Source: Phlebiopsis flavidoalba (taxonomy: Eukaryota > Basidiomycota > Agaricomycetes > Polyporales > Phanerochaetaceae). From it: a stretch of DNA of 64,000 nucleotides. Both the position numbers and the translations under genes were made by a program. The DNA is taken from the NCBI GenBank assembly GCA_035772785.1, contig JAOCPU010000005.1, positions 496,001 through 560,000 of the forward strand. Reading direction: 5' to 3'. Shown one piece after another: positions 49,147 to 60,329 of the stretch. The notes under the pieces are model-generated. The model ran no database searches. It was given only the letters and a program-made list of their open reading frames with translations, and had not been told where the DNA came from. Every line of letters starts with the position of its first letter. Within the stretch, counting starts at the first letter, position 1.

Positions 49147-50995
49147 TCAGTTGATATTCGTGTGCATAGCGGGTGGGGGGATCTCGCCCTGAGAAGTCTC
49201 TGAGCCAGACATCCAGCTTTGCCAATCGTCGTGTTCCGCGGCAGACCCCGGTGTGGGCGCCATTGAGTGATTGGGTGCGGATGAATGAAATTTGCAGACG
49301 CGATGCGGAAAGGCTGGGGGAAACGAATCGGTACCGTTAGCGAGAAGATCGGTAGAGCAATGTGCTAAATCTCTCTTCGTCCGCTGGTGTGATCGAAGTA
49401 GTGAAGTGTCGGGGAGAGCCAGGCGAGATGTCGAATTGCTCTGGGAGGGGGGGTCCGATTTCCAGGTATCCATCGGCATTGAAAATATCTCCATGAACCT
49501 TCCAGGTTGCAATCGAGCCTCCTTCGGGGCTAAATTGCTGAAGAAAACTCGTCGGTTATAGGCATCTGGGATGGTTGAAACCCTACGCGCAAAAACGTCA
49601 GTATGGAATATGCTCAAGAGTTCATTGTCACCCCACGAGCTCAAACCGTTGAAGAATAGGCGGGGTTTGGTGGTCAAAAGATCTCGGGCGGAGTACCACG
49701 ATGAGGCTGAGTGTTGAGATGGCGGATGGATCAACAGTGGTAGCAGGAGATGCTGTGCGGACAGTGGTGGGGTTTGCTGTCGATGTGCACCCTAATCATG
49801 GTAATGGCCAGGGGGAGCGGCCCCGACAAAGCTGCTGGAGTTGGCCTGTGGCGGGGAGACAAAGAGTGAAAAACCACGACGACGGACGAAGACGACTCGG
49901 CGTTGGAGGAGACGGATGTTCGCATTTGATCTTGGGTCCTTTCGGTCGCGGCGGGAGCCTAGCCGGGAACGCGACGGGGGACACGTGCTGACGCCTCCTC
50001 TTTGCCCCACTGAAAAAAACTGAGGCTCACGATGGAAGACCGAGGGGGGAAACCGAGCGACGCAGCGACGTCCGAGGGTGATGGAAACCGGTGCGTGACG
50101 GCAGATGTGGCGGGGGATTGGGGACGAGCCCTGCCTCGAACTCAGAAGCTCGGAAACGGGATGCTTGCGGGCGTTGTATCTGGCGTTGGCGGGCAGCGAG
50201 ATTGGCGGCGAGGGGGACCTGTGTCGCCTGTGGGCTAGTATAGGAAGCGGGCTCGTGTGCAAACCTTGTTGTGCGTGGTTCGCCACTGCTGCGGCCGGAG
50301 ATACGAGTGTGTGCTGAGGTGGCATAGAGTTTGAGCTGGAGGCGACTTTCGCGTTTTGGCTTTGCGTTTGACGAGTTGCGCCTGCTTTTACTTTTCTCTG
50401 CTGCTCTCCGCCTTCTTCTGAGCTTTCTGGGCCTTGGACATCGGCTGGAACACGATATTGTTGAGGGATACTTGCGTTTACTCTTGCTCCTCCTTTTCTC
50501 TTTCAGCCTCTCCAAAGCTCATACTTGTACTTTACGTCCGCCGCTCTCTGCCTTCCACCACGAGGAAATGATCTTGGACGCATCAGCCATGGGCTGCCTC
50601 GAGCCATCTGGGAGAGCTGGCACGTCGTCAAGTCGCGAGTTTCTGTAACAGAATCCACGCGTTACGTGGTCGCAGGATCTTCTTTCCCGTATGTTTGGTC
50701 AATCATAGGCTCGCCGTCGATTGGCTCACCCAGCTCGCCAGAGAAGAGGTGAGGTGTGTCGTTTGTGGTCGACATACTCAGCTTCGACGCCTAAGATGGT
50801 GAGTTGGCGTTGCCGCGATTGCTGTAGGCGTCGCGTTGTATCGCTGTATGTGGTGCCCACGGAGGGTGGGAGTACTGGAGGGTCGGTAAAGCTCCGCACA
50901 GATGGTGGGAAAGTGGAAGAACCGAGGAGAGGTTGGGTTGTCCTTGCGCTTGGTGCAATATTATGCTGTGCAAAACGATGGCTCTGTGGGTCCAC
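49147..50995 (-). CDS. HMG-box transcription factor (MATA_HMG-like)
   Basis: A DNA-binding regulator with one HMG box, identified by joining frames. Minus-strand DNA at about 50400-50680 reads 'RPRNAWILL', then 'QPMADASKIISSWWKAES', then 'KYKY' with 'ALERLKEK', then 'YKRKYP'-like residues and 'MSKAQKAQKKAE'. That is the order seen in Agaricomycete MATA_HMG boxes (R-P-x-NAWI at the start, W-K-x-E in helix 2, KYP and the basic exit after helix 3). Upstream is a Pro/Ser-rich N-terminus beginning MDPQSHRFAQHN at 50995. Downstream are a Ser/Pro-rich middle ('ISLPANARYNARKHPVSELL') and a C-terminal part with 'SPGSPRHFTTSITPADEERF' and 'MSGSETSQGEIPPP', ending at 49147. The box itself is broken by about three one-base shifts. 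Target genes are unknown. A mating or developmental role is possible from family precedent only. Confidence 0.72.
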
Positions 50996-52252
50996 CTAGG
51001 GCGGGGCGGGTCTGAGAGTTGTCAGAATGGCCAGTGTTGAAGGATGAAAGACGAGGCCAAGTTTAAGAAATTGATCTGGGCCACCATCTCCGGAATAACG
51101 TGCCCTTTATCACAGACTATAAAACAGGGTTGTGGCCCAAGGATGGAGGGGGTCCAATGCGAGGAGGAAGGTGGCTTAATGCCGGTACGCATCAAAAGGG
51201 CGGCCTATATTCCCAACGCTTGGTACCCGTGTGGAAAGCAAGTGTTTGAAGCCACAAAAATTGTAGAGCATAAAAACAAGCAACTTATGTGCTAAAAAAA
51301 TATCCAAAAAAATAAGTGACATTGTCAACTCTGCGTAACCTGTGAAAGTTTCACGGACGGTTGGTCCTAAGTAAGAAGATTGATGCGCCTAGACGCGCAG
51401 TATAGCGCGTCCGAGGAAGCCGCCACACGGTTTTCCTTGGGCAAGAGTCATAGAAGATTTACTATCTATACTGCATGCAACTTCAGTATCTCACAGATTA
51501 CTCTGCATAGTTGAGTCTGTGCGATAAAAAATGTCGTATATTGTCCCGAAAGGATTCCGGGCATACTAAGCACATGAGTGGCCCGCGGGTGTGACGGCCG
51601 GTTTCCCCCTTAGTATCGGTGCTGCAGCGTCGAAACGAACACTATTACCATAGCTACAGAGCAAGCTCCGTTATCATAATGCCTATTTGTATCTCGGAGC
51701 GTCCAGCGTGTTGCAAGTTCTAACACGTTTTCAATTTACCCTTGGGATTCCGCGCTCGGTCACGCCCCACTCCCTGCAGGTCGAAAGCCAGCCTCGAGGA
51801 CCCCCCCCCACAGCCAGCGCCGTAAAAAAAACGGGACTTCTTTGTGCCCGTCCAAATCATGGTGTAGTAGATGGAGATATTGGCAAACAAGAAACACTGT
51901 TCGCCGCTGTCGACTACGAGGCGCCGTAGAGAAAGGGGGACAATAGCGATGGTGGAGGCCGCCAAGTCCCATGGCCGCGCGTACGTGCGGTAACGCTGCC
52001 TCGTTCAGTCAAGTTATACCGCACGCATCGAGGCACAGCCCCAGGGACGGAGGAGTAGTGGCATGAGGAGTAAAAAATTGAAGAGGATCTTGGCTTGTCT
52101 GACACGACCGTGTCTTGGCCTTGTGAAAATTGGGGGGGGGGGGTGCACACACGAGTAGTAGAATGAGGACGTCGTGAGTAAAGGTTGGTGCATTAGCCAC
52201 ATCACCTACAATATACGATACAGCGGCTAGTAGTACAACAGTCGAGAACTAA
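50996..52252. other. Intergenic stretch upstream of the HMG-box gene
   Basis: No gene is recognised. The bases upstream of 50995 probably contain the HMG gene promoter. A few frames of 60-80 codons occur on both strands with no motif. Short homopolymers are present (C9 near 51800, G11-12 near 52132). Confidence 0.35.
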
Positions 52253-52753
52253 AACATATGGGGACACTCATCGGAATACACGCGGTCTATTCTTCCGTCA
52301 TGCCTAAAAATTGCTGGTCGTATCGATGGCACCATCCTGGAGCTTGTAGCCGTTCGTTTCGGTGAAACAATTTCTGGGACCGCAGGAACGGTTGCAGTGT
52401 CGTTAAAATATCGTGTTCCTTTGCCTGTAGGGTTAAAGTTGGAGGAAAGCAAGAAAATTGTACCTTATGTGAAAGGTATGAACGTACCCCCGCTCGTTTC
52501 GAGTTCTGTGACTTTGATGGTGACAGAGTCTGGTTGGCTGGCTGTGTGGTTGAACGCTGGAGCTGGAACAGCCCCGAAAACCTCTGTTTGCCCTTGGACC
52601 AAAGTGTTGGATCCCGAGCAAAGGAATGCCCAACAACAGTTTGTCCTTCGGTGGTCGCGGGGCTTTGGGTGGAAGGTTACTTGCGAGGAAAAGCTCTACA
52701 TTATTCATAAAAAAACCCACGTTCAGAGGGCCGCATTTCGGACCGTAGTATAG
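52253..52753 (+). CDS. Unidentified protein, tail-to-tail with MCM2
   Basis: One frame is free of stops from 52253 to the TAG at 52751-52753 (about 166 codons), with the first ATG at 52397, which would give 118 residues. The 5' part may belong to an upstream exon. The translation is ordinary in composition, with alternating beta-type segments ('VAVSLKYRVPLPVGLKLEES', 'SSVTLMVTESGWLAVWLNAG') and a C-terminal 'LRWSRGFGWKVTCEEKLYII'. It has two cysteines and no signal peptide. I recognise no family; a beta-sandwich or lectin-like fold is only a guess. The stop is 7 bases from the MCM2 stop on the other strand, so the two transcripts would overlap at their 3' ends. Confidence 0.4.
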   Translation, partial: NIWGHSSEYTRSILPSCLKIAGRIDGTILELVAVRFGETISGTAGTVAVSLKYRVPLPVGLKLEESKKIVPYVKGMNVPPLVSSSVTLMVTESGWLAVWLNAGAGTAPKTSVCPWTKVLDPEQRNAQQQFVLRWSRGFGWKVTCEEKLYIIHKKTHVQRAAFRTVV

Positions 52754-52760
52754 GAATTAT

Positions 52761-55710
52761 TTAGTACCGCACCCTTTCCAGTGTCTTCCTTGATTGACAT
52801 TCTTTTTGCGCCTTGACGAAGGTGCCGATGCGACGGAGATGGCCAAGTCGATGTCGTCCGCCCGGAACGTAAACTCCCGGAGAGCCATCTTCGCGCACTA
52901 ATGGCCTCAGCCCTGGGGGATCATGCTCTCAAGGTGACGAAACAGTGATTGGGTTGGAACCCGTACGGCCAACGACTCTCTACGAAGGTCGGGCGAAGAG
53001 GCGCGACCACCTTTTCACGGTCCAAATCAAAAAGAGCTTGGTCGAACCTTCTCGCAGGGCCCGTACATGATATGTACGTTCCGGAGAGTATCTTGGGGTA
53101 TAAAAGCTAAAGGGGCGACGTCAAACATGTGCGTCTGGAGTAATACTCGCGTCCAATTACATACGGGCCAGGGCACATCTGCTCCTCGTCGAGAGTTGGT
53201 CCCAACATCCATCTCGTCACCACTTCTGTGGCCTCGAACTTTCGGGTGAAACTCCGTAGATGACTGCTCAACGACGAACCGCGCAAGCAGCTCAATCTTG
53301 TACCGGGTCCGCTGCATCCTTGACGACGCAGAGCACGTCAAAACGCGACAGGATCGGCTCCGTAAGCTCTACATTCTGCTGGAATGGTATCGTTGGGGTT
53401 GTAGCGTCCGCGGATGGGGTTGGCTGCAGCAATGACGGCGCAGCGGGCCTGGAGAGACGGTGGACAATGCCCAGCCTTGGAAAAATCGAGATTGACTGAC
53501 TAGCTGCTCCATCGCCTCGTGACGGAATAGAAGTCCGATCCGCGTCGTCATCTTGTCAAAACTCGTGTCAATGAGGCAGGTACCCTTATCCGCGAGGACG
53601 AGCGCGTGCCACCTCGAGGGTCCATTCGCGCGTGATGGGGTTCCTTGCGTACGCTCGCCGTCAGACCGACGGCACGAGGCGCCCTGACCGGTCGCGAAGA
53701 CGGAGAGGTGCGCACAGTCTTCTCGACGTATTTGAGGAATTGTGACTTGGGCTGTTCCGCCAGGATCACCTAGCAGTGAGTACGTATGATATCACATCGA
53801 ATACGATGCTGTGCCCGGTTGATATCCTTGGCTACACCACCGAAAAGTGACAAGGCGATGGATGTCTTGATGTCTTCGTGGCCGTAGATGGACGGAGCTA
53901 TCGACTTGATGATCCTCTTGCGAATGCGATCATCGCGAGCCAGAGCCCGGATCTCCTTCTCATCCTCCTCAGTCAACCGGAATCGCGGCGAATTGGTCCT
54001 CCTTCTTGTTGATGTGATTTGCCTCAATAATGGTAGAGAAGACCGGGAAGCCGTTCTTGCTGTTGAGAGAAGCATCAAAATTGTTGCGGGTATATACCAG
54101 TCACCTCCTGGATGGAAATGAGTGAGGCTCATGCGTAAAGGGACAACATCACTTACAACTTCTTCTCCAGGCTTAGCGGTAGTCGATCAAGTCCCACAGC
54201 AATATCACTTCACGATGTCTAGGCAGACGACCAGGGGGAACTGACCCCGGAGATTACTGTAGAGTCATTTGTGGTAGTTCCTGATATATACGTCTTTGGA
54301 ATGATGAGCCGCCAGAAAACAGTAACTCGCTCCATAGAAAGAGATAAACGTACCTGTTCCCGAAGTTCACTGAGCAAAGGTCCCTTGACTTCTCGCAATT
54401 TGCGGAAGTAGCATGCTGATCTTGACTTCCTTGTGTGGAGTCCTGGTAGAACGGGCCTAACACGGCGCCACATTTTACGACAGTCAAACTTGACATATTT
54501 CAGCTGAGGAAAAATACGCCAGTTCCGTCTCGTCACAACGCCTGATACTCAGGACGAGGTTGTTTCAGTGTTTTGTTCGAAGGAGATCGCGTAACGATGA
54601 ACTAATGGGTAGTCTTGTAACGCGCAACGTGAAACCTCGGAGTGGATACGCTCATATGACTGGATAGTAGACCAAGATGGCATTGAGGGCGACTTCGTCG
54701 AATATGGTCAGCATAGCTGATGGTGAGTTGGTCAGGAAGTAAGCGGAGAATGGGTTTCGACACTGCTAAGTGGAGATACGATACTTCGCGAGAGACTCCG
54801 AGTTGTCTAAAAAAATTGGACAATAGTTCAGTGTCGTTTGTAAAATAGGACGTCGGTTTCACTTACTTTCACCCCAAGATTCCGGATTCGCTAGGCCGTA
54901 TACCGACGGCCGCCCCACTGTCGTCGACATAATGTCATGAGAAATTGTCGAAAGTTTTCTTAACAAATTTGGTTGACCGCCTGGGGGGATCGCGTTACAT
55001 CTGGCGATTCCACTCTGCGATGACCTTGGCTTTGATGGTCGGTCACTCAAGCTGCCCTATCGGTATCTCCCGCCGAAGCCGGAAGAACGAACGTCAGAAT
55101 GACCCCCCAAGTGAAAGCTAATAAGGGGGACGCACGTCTTCAATTCCTATCAAAGGTCATCCATGTCGCGCCTCTCATCGTCCTGTCTTCGTGTACGTCT
55201 CTCATCTGCCCCTCCGAGAGCAAAACACCATCGGCTGCGTCTTCGTCTCCATGGTCAGACTCGAGGAAGCCAGGATAGCGGGTCCGCCGTGAAGCTCGGC
55301 ACCCCGTGAGCCCGCCGGCCCATGCAGGTCGCGTCGTAGGACCTTTGAGCTTCAGCTGCTCTCCTCCGGTGCAAGCAGACAGTTGACCAACTCCTCTTCG
55401 GCGTTGATGGCTATGTCGCGAATAACGGTCGAGGCCGATGACGCTAATCGACTGCATTCAATATCACCGTTCAGTTAGATATACAAAGAATATGAGAGAG
55501 ACCCAATGCAAGGTGAGGCGACAAAATTTGTCACGTAAGGAGGAGAAAACACGCGTGTCTCAAAGGGGTACTTGAGCTCAACAACTCACTCTGGCAAGGT
55601 GTTTTCGTCAAAACGAGGTTGCCTCCCAGTTCCAACTCTGCCTCTTCCTCAGGGGGCGTCGTCCGCGTCGGGAACAGCGTCAACGCTCATCAAGGAGATG
55701 TCCATACGTA
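52761..55710 (-). CDS. MCM2: DNA replication licensing factor MCM2
   Basis: Subunit of the hexameric MCM2-7 replicative helicase in the nucleus. The acidic N-terminus ('[13 protein letters not shown]'-like) lies near 55620-55670, and '[20 protein letters not shown]' with a '[13 protein letters not shown]' block at 55160-55290. '[13 protein letters not shown]' falls near 54740-54790. The zinc-binding region starts 'YVKFDCRKC' near 54460-54500. The AAA+ core opens '[20 protein letters not shown]' near 53920-53985, then '[20 protein letters not shown]' and '[14 protein letters not shown]'. Walker A precedes '[11 protein letters not shown]' near 53705-53770, '[11 protein letters not shown]' is near 53640-53675, then 'HEAMEQ' near 53500. 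The '[15 protein letters not shown]' arginine-finger block lies near 53330-53375. The C-terminus has '[10 protein letters not shown]' near 52840-52870 and ends 'TLERVRY' with TAA at 52761. These features, especially [15 protein letters not shown], single out MCM2 among MCMs. Numerous one-base shifts. The ATG at 55710 is tentative. Confidence 0.93.
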
Positions 55711-56719
55711 TGCAGAGAAAGGGGCGAGGATGGAGGAAGAGGGTGGAGAGACGACTGATCGTCCGGCCGTCACGTCTCGAATTGGTTGGAATAGGTTGTC
55801 TGGAGACGATCCGGAAGAAGGCGAGTCCGAGATTTTGATCTGCGAAGTTTTTGCAATGCGACGCGAAGAAGACTATAGAGCCTGTTTAGGTCAAGGGTTT
55901 ATGAAGTGTAGGAGTCCCCCACGCACCATGGTGAAAATGTTCCAGGGTATGAGGGGTAGGGGACAAGCAATGGAATCTGACACTGGTCATTACACGCTTC
56001 TAGCGGAGACGGAATACTCCGTGTCGTTTTCAATCGGCGCTCTGATATCCTGGCCTAAGCGTCAGACGGAGAAACCCAGCCACATTCGCGTCCTCCCCAG
56101 AGAAAAAGTCCTTATGGGCTCGAACATTGATGCACATCATGTGGCTCATTATTGTCGCGAGTTGAACCTGTATAGAGATTTCCCTCTTGCCGCTCATGCA
56201 AGAAAAGATCGGCGATAATTCACGATACTGAATGTGCACAAAATCCAACCCTCCCACACGTCTCTATGTACTGCTCAATGTTCAATGAAAAAGATAAGTA
56301 ATGGATCGTGTTTTGTATTGGCCTATATACAAGCCAGGGATATGTAAGTATTCGGAAAATGCTGCGGTGTCTTTCGGTGTCTTTTGATTGAGCGTGCGCA
56401 CCGACCCACCTGTAAGTGCCGTCTACAGGCTTAGTGGGAATGGCATACAGATTAAATCTGTCCAGTGATACTATGAGCCTGATCAAACTCTCTGTGTCTG
56501 TTTGGAGGAGGTTGGGGGCTTGCAAGTGGGTAGCAAGCAAGTGCCGGGGTGACAGGGGTTCGAAATTCAACGCAAGATCAAACGCCACGAAAGCCTCTAG
56601 ATATCCTCTTATGACTTGTCTCAGACTTGTCTTGTGAATATAAGTTATAATAGTATATGAATTGACACTAAACCCGCGCAGCCGCTAAGGGTGGGCGGCC
56701 CGGGAGTAGCACCAACGTC
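55711..56719. other. Divergent intergenic region between MCM2 and the EMI1-like gene
   Basis: About 1 kb between the presumed MCM2 start (minus) and the EMI1-like start (plus). A plus-strand frame is open over 55619-56218 (199 codons), but its first part is antisense to MCM2 and it shows no domain. No clear MluI-box (ACGCGT) was noticed near the MCM2 start, though acacgcgtgt occurs at about 55550 inside the gene. Confidence 0.35.
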
Positions 56720-57213
56720 ATGTCTTCACTGGACTTTCAGACCGCGGTGAAGCAGTCTTGGGAAGCATCAGAAGAGGCGTACCTGCGCAAGGTCCACCCC
56801 ACGCCTGAGGATATTCCCAGGATGTGTCAAGTTCTTCGATGACTTCTTGTTGTGCAATGGTGCGTGCCGCTGCTCTACTTGATGCAAAGCGCGGAATTGA
56901 CTTACCACGCTCCAGTGATTGCTTCCCAGGTGAAGTCCCTGTACAGGTACGGACAGATGGCGGAATGCCAGAATAAGCTCGAAGACTTCAAGTACTGCAT
57001 GAGCAGCAAATCCATGCACCCGGAAGAAAAGTACGAAGCATGGATACGACGGAGAGCGGAGTGGTGGGCAAGGAGGCGGATGACGAAGAGTAGCGAAGAC
57101 GTCTGGGAGGTCCGAACGTAAGTAACCGCGACTCTTGAGGAAACTCTCGAGTGACTCATCTCGTCCTCGTTAGTGAGCCGATCAAGGACTATCCCCGACA
57201 CGCTCCGACCTGA
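56720..57213 (+). CDS. EMI1-like small protein (DUF3128 family)
   Basis: A short protein of the DUF3128 / Emi1 family; yeast EMI1 was found as an early meiotic induction gene and the family has a CX9C-like helical hairpin. Exon 1 runs from ATG 56720 and reads 'MSSLDFQTAVKQSWEASEEA', then 'CVKFFDDFLLCN' (after skipping one base near 56818) to a donor at about 56865. Exon 2 starts near 56932: 'VKSLYRYGQMAECQNKLEDF' continuing 'KYCMSSKSMHPEEKYEAWIR' and 'WWARRRMTKSSEDVWEVR', the most diagnostic part. A second intron (57118 to about 57171) leads to 'EPIKDYPRHAPT' and TGA at 57213. Cysteine pairs in CVKFFDDFLLC and CQNKLEDFKYC fit the family. About 125 residues. Molecular function is not established. 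Confidence 0.85.
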
Positions 57214-57830
57214 ACCTACAGGCGAGCCGGTCCCTCGAATAACTTCATACACATCCTTGTCGAGATCTTCACAGCGCAAGACAATAATATGAGCCGGTTT
57301 AACATACACAGAAGCGTCGGGCTAATAGTCATGTCTGACTTATTGCGGGTCGCTGCCTGACGGTTTACTCCACGTGCTCCGTCACTCGTGCATCTCGTTG
57401 TGTAGGTTCTGGACGGTGAACAAAACTCACACATTACACCAGCAGGGTGCTGACGTATGCTGCTGTTGTCTACGCGTGTGCCGACACGCACGTCGTGCGG
57501 ACTCCAGCGTCCAGCTCACCGAGCGTAACCCCGGGTCCGGTCTACATTTGCGTGTAGTTCCTTGATCAAGTTTTATGTCTGTATCATGACTCGCGTAGAC
57601 TAAACATTGGACTAACAGCCAACCAAGATACACTTGGGTTTCTCTTGCTGCCAGAGATTGGACTTCCGCTGATCCAATGCCCTAAGCGCCCGGGTATATC
57701 CAGGTCCCCAACTTCCTCGACGCGACCTTTCCTCTAACTCCAACGTGGTCACCATCACTTCGCACAGTTACCCGCTCCAACTTTCACCGTTAAAGCCCTA
57801 ATCTACTATTCGTCATTTCTATTCAGTAAC
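57214..57830. other. Intergenic stretch
   Basis: No gene is recognised between the EMI1-like gene and the next ATG. The last 150 bases (tcctctaactccaac.. to the ATG at 57831) are pyrimidine-rich on the plus strand and are probably the promoter and leader of the HMG-box-like gene. Confidence 0.35.
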
Positions 57831-59560
57831 ATGGATCCCACGAGTAGACCCTCTCGCCAATCCGAAGAAAACCGTGGCCTATACATGAACAAGGATGAAG
57901 AACTGGCTGAACATGAAGTATCGAGCGCCACGCATAAAGTGGTCGTACCTACCCTATCTGATACCCCTGCCGCTGCTGAAAATCGCCTTCTCGTTGCATC
58001 TGTTCTGGCAACCTCCAACGCCGAGTCGGCCACGATTCCCCCTCAGAATAAGCGCGACTCGGGGCTCGCAGTCAAAACACCGCTTCTCGATCTCACGTCG
58101 GCCATGTTGCAGACGTCAATACTGAAACAGGATTTGCGAACCCTTCCAGCTCTGGCAACACTGAACCTGTGAAGCGGGGGAGGATGCCGAAGGGGTGTAA
58201 CTTGAACGGTTACCACTTGCACTTACAAAAGATTGCTGAAGAGATGAAGGGCCGCAAGACGGAAGACGAAAAGCCTTTCAAGAATATCGTGGCTGAACGT
58301 TGGAATGGTCTCTCTAAAGACGAAAGAAAGTCCTGGAACGAACGGGCGCGTCAGAGAAATCAAGACAAAGCCGCTCGTATTGCTGCAGGTCTCCTGGACG
58401 AGGATAAACAAGCGCCTCGGAAAACTCGCAAGAAAACTGCTTGTGTTTCCGCAAGTCTCCCGGCCGACGCGGAGAATCGGTCGCAAGCATCGAGAGCAAC
58501 GAAGGTGAATGCTAAGCGTAAAAGGGCGGCAGTCGAAGACGGCCCTTCGATGCAAGGGTGGTAGGTGCCGAGGCCGAGCTGCAGCGAAAGAGGCCCAGGC
58601 CGGAATATTGCATTCCTCCGGGCATGAAGCCCACGGGGCCGTTCTGGACCTATGATCTTGAGCCTATACATGTCGATCAGCTACAGTCGACAAGCCACGG
58701 GGAAATTGGCCACTTTAACGGTATGGCGCAACAGTACGAGGCTCTGGTACCGCACTACCATGGGACGGCACTGCTACACGATCGCGCGGCACAGCACTAC
58801 TACGGGACCCCGTTACAGCACTTCAGCGACACCGAACAGCAGCGCGACAATACTGCGCAACTTGAGCCACGGCCCGCTGAAACTAGCTGTGAGTCTACGA
58901 GCCCTATACGTGGAGTGATCCTGGCCTCTGACGTGTTCACTATAGATTTACGATCGCTTTCTGAGATCCCTGGCACCGCCACCGCCCCACAGGAGTCTGC
59001 GCGGTCTGGAGACAACACCTCTCCTGCGTCGACGGCTACGGGCACATTCTCTACCGGATCTTATGACGACTCAGGCCCTTCTGAAAGCGTCAATTCCGGT
59101 TGGAACATCTGGGAGGACTTGACTGGGACTTGTTTCGACAGATGTTTGGACCTCAAGACGTAACCACAAGCCCTGAAAGTGGAGGGGCACAGACTACTGA
59201 CGAGGCTGCCCCAGCACCGACTCCGCCCACCGTGCTCTCCGACTTCGTCCAAGGATCTCCTATCCAGCTTTTCACAACGGAATCCGTAAACTTGGGGGTC
59301 GACAGGCTGGCTTCTTTTTTTTCCACGAGACGGATGGGACTAACACACCGGGTGTAATGGGCACCTCGAGGCTCTCCTCAGAACCAGCTCCAAGCTTGTG
59401 TGAAGACTATGGACTCATAACTTGCCTTACTCCGCTACTGTCGCCTCGCATGCTACTCTCTCAAATGCTGGCCAACTCTAATTCCATCCACCCCGTAGTC
59501 ACGAGGGTGTCTTCCTACTCTTCGCTCTCCGACGCTCTGCGGGACGATTGGTATCATTAA
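57831..59560 (+). CDS. HMG-box-like protein with long Ser/Thr/Pro-rich C-terminus
   Basis: ATG at 57831 opens 'MDPTSRPSRQSEENRGLYMN'. The frame shifts near 58110-58150 into 'KRGRMPKGCNLNGYHLHLQK', continuing 'FKNIVAERWNGLSKDERKSW' and 'NERARQRN'. The pattern W-x-x-L-S-x-D-E-R-K-x-W-N-E-x-A-R is that of HMG-box helices 2 and 3, so nuclear DNA binding is likely. A basic stretch ('APRKTRKK') follows, then another shift near 58555. The next part reads 'PPGMKPTGPFWTYDLEPIHV' and a repetitive His/Tyr/Gly segment near 58730-58830, followed by Ser/Thr-rich sequence. Further shifts occur near 59115 and at an 8-T run near 59312-59319. The last part 'ETDGTNTPGVMGTSRLSSEP' leads to the stop at 59560. There are no clear introns. 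About 575 residues if the four shifts are errors. It is clearly different from the HMG-box gene at 49-51 kb. Confidence 0.7.
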
Positions 59561-60329
59561 CGACTGGCGGGACCTTTGGTGGAGCGCAATATCGGTGAGC
59601 AGCGCTATGTTCCACAACCGTTGCGACCCACATCACTAATCTGCCGTTCCAGCGGTTCTTTTATACTGTAATAATAAATATCATCTCTTTTTCTGAGTAT
59701 CCATGGCCTCATCACCATGTAGCCATCCGTCAGCCTCTGGGCTCAACGAATATTTGTGTATCATATCGTGTGTCTATCATTTGAATTTTGTATCTAGGAT
59801 CGCATAGGTTTGTAGTGCGTAGTGAATAGTCTTGACATCTCGTCAAACATTAGGCACAGTAGGGTGGTCTGAAACGTCCAGGGGCACCTCTTTCCTAGAT
59901 TCAAGCTGTGATCGCGTTCGGGTGGTCACTTTCGACGGACCGCCTCTAGTTCGTAAAACATTCACTTTGCATAGATTTTTGTATCTGGACAGTCACGGGA
60001 TGATACATATTGATAGACCTCTAATATCCCCAAACTGCCCGACAAGCTACGATGAACGAATCGTTTCCCCACTATCAATGTTTTTAGGTTCGTGCTGCAC
60101 ATCGGGTTTCAGATTCGTGTTGAACGGTGCGGGACGTAGTAATATTGTGATTGACCGTGCTGATGCAGGCAAGACTGTTGACACTTTAAAAGATATATCA
60201 GTGCTGACATATAGTATTATGAAGGGCATATACGGCGGTTGAGTAGGATTCGTTAATTTCTGAGTGTGCCAAAACCAGGAGGACGAACTGATTTCGGAGT
60301 CAAATTTAATCGCATCACGCTGTGGTTGA
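59561..60329. other. Intergenic stretch with one unidentified frame
   Basis: A plus-strand frame of 136 codons is open at 59832-60242 ('MIHIDRPLISPNCPTSYDER', 'FRFVLNGAGRSNIVIDRADA'). It has balanced composition but no recognisable family and no partner exons. The bases at 59665-59695 are AT-rich with ataataaat, probably the 3' end of the upstream gene. Confidence 0.3.

Noticed and set aside
48356..49225. 289-codon minus-strand frame, longest in the window
   Set aside because: It overlaps the end of the HMG-box gene in another frame, is low-complexity (pyrimidine-rich DNA giving Ser/Pro/Leu/Phe), and has no domain; most likely 3' untranslated DNA.
55619..56218. 199-codon plus-strand frame
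   Set aside because: The first part is antisense to the acidic N-terminus of MCM2, where an open complementary frame is expected, and the rest shows no domain.
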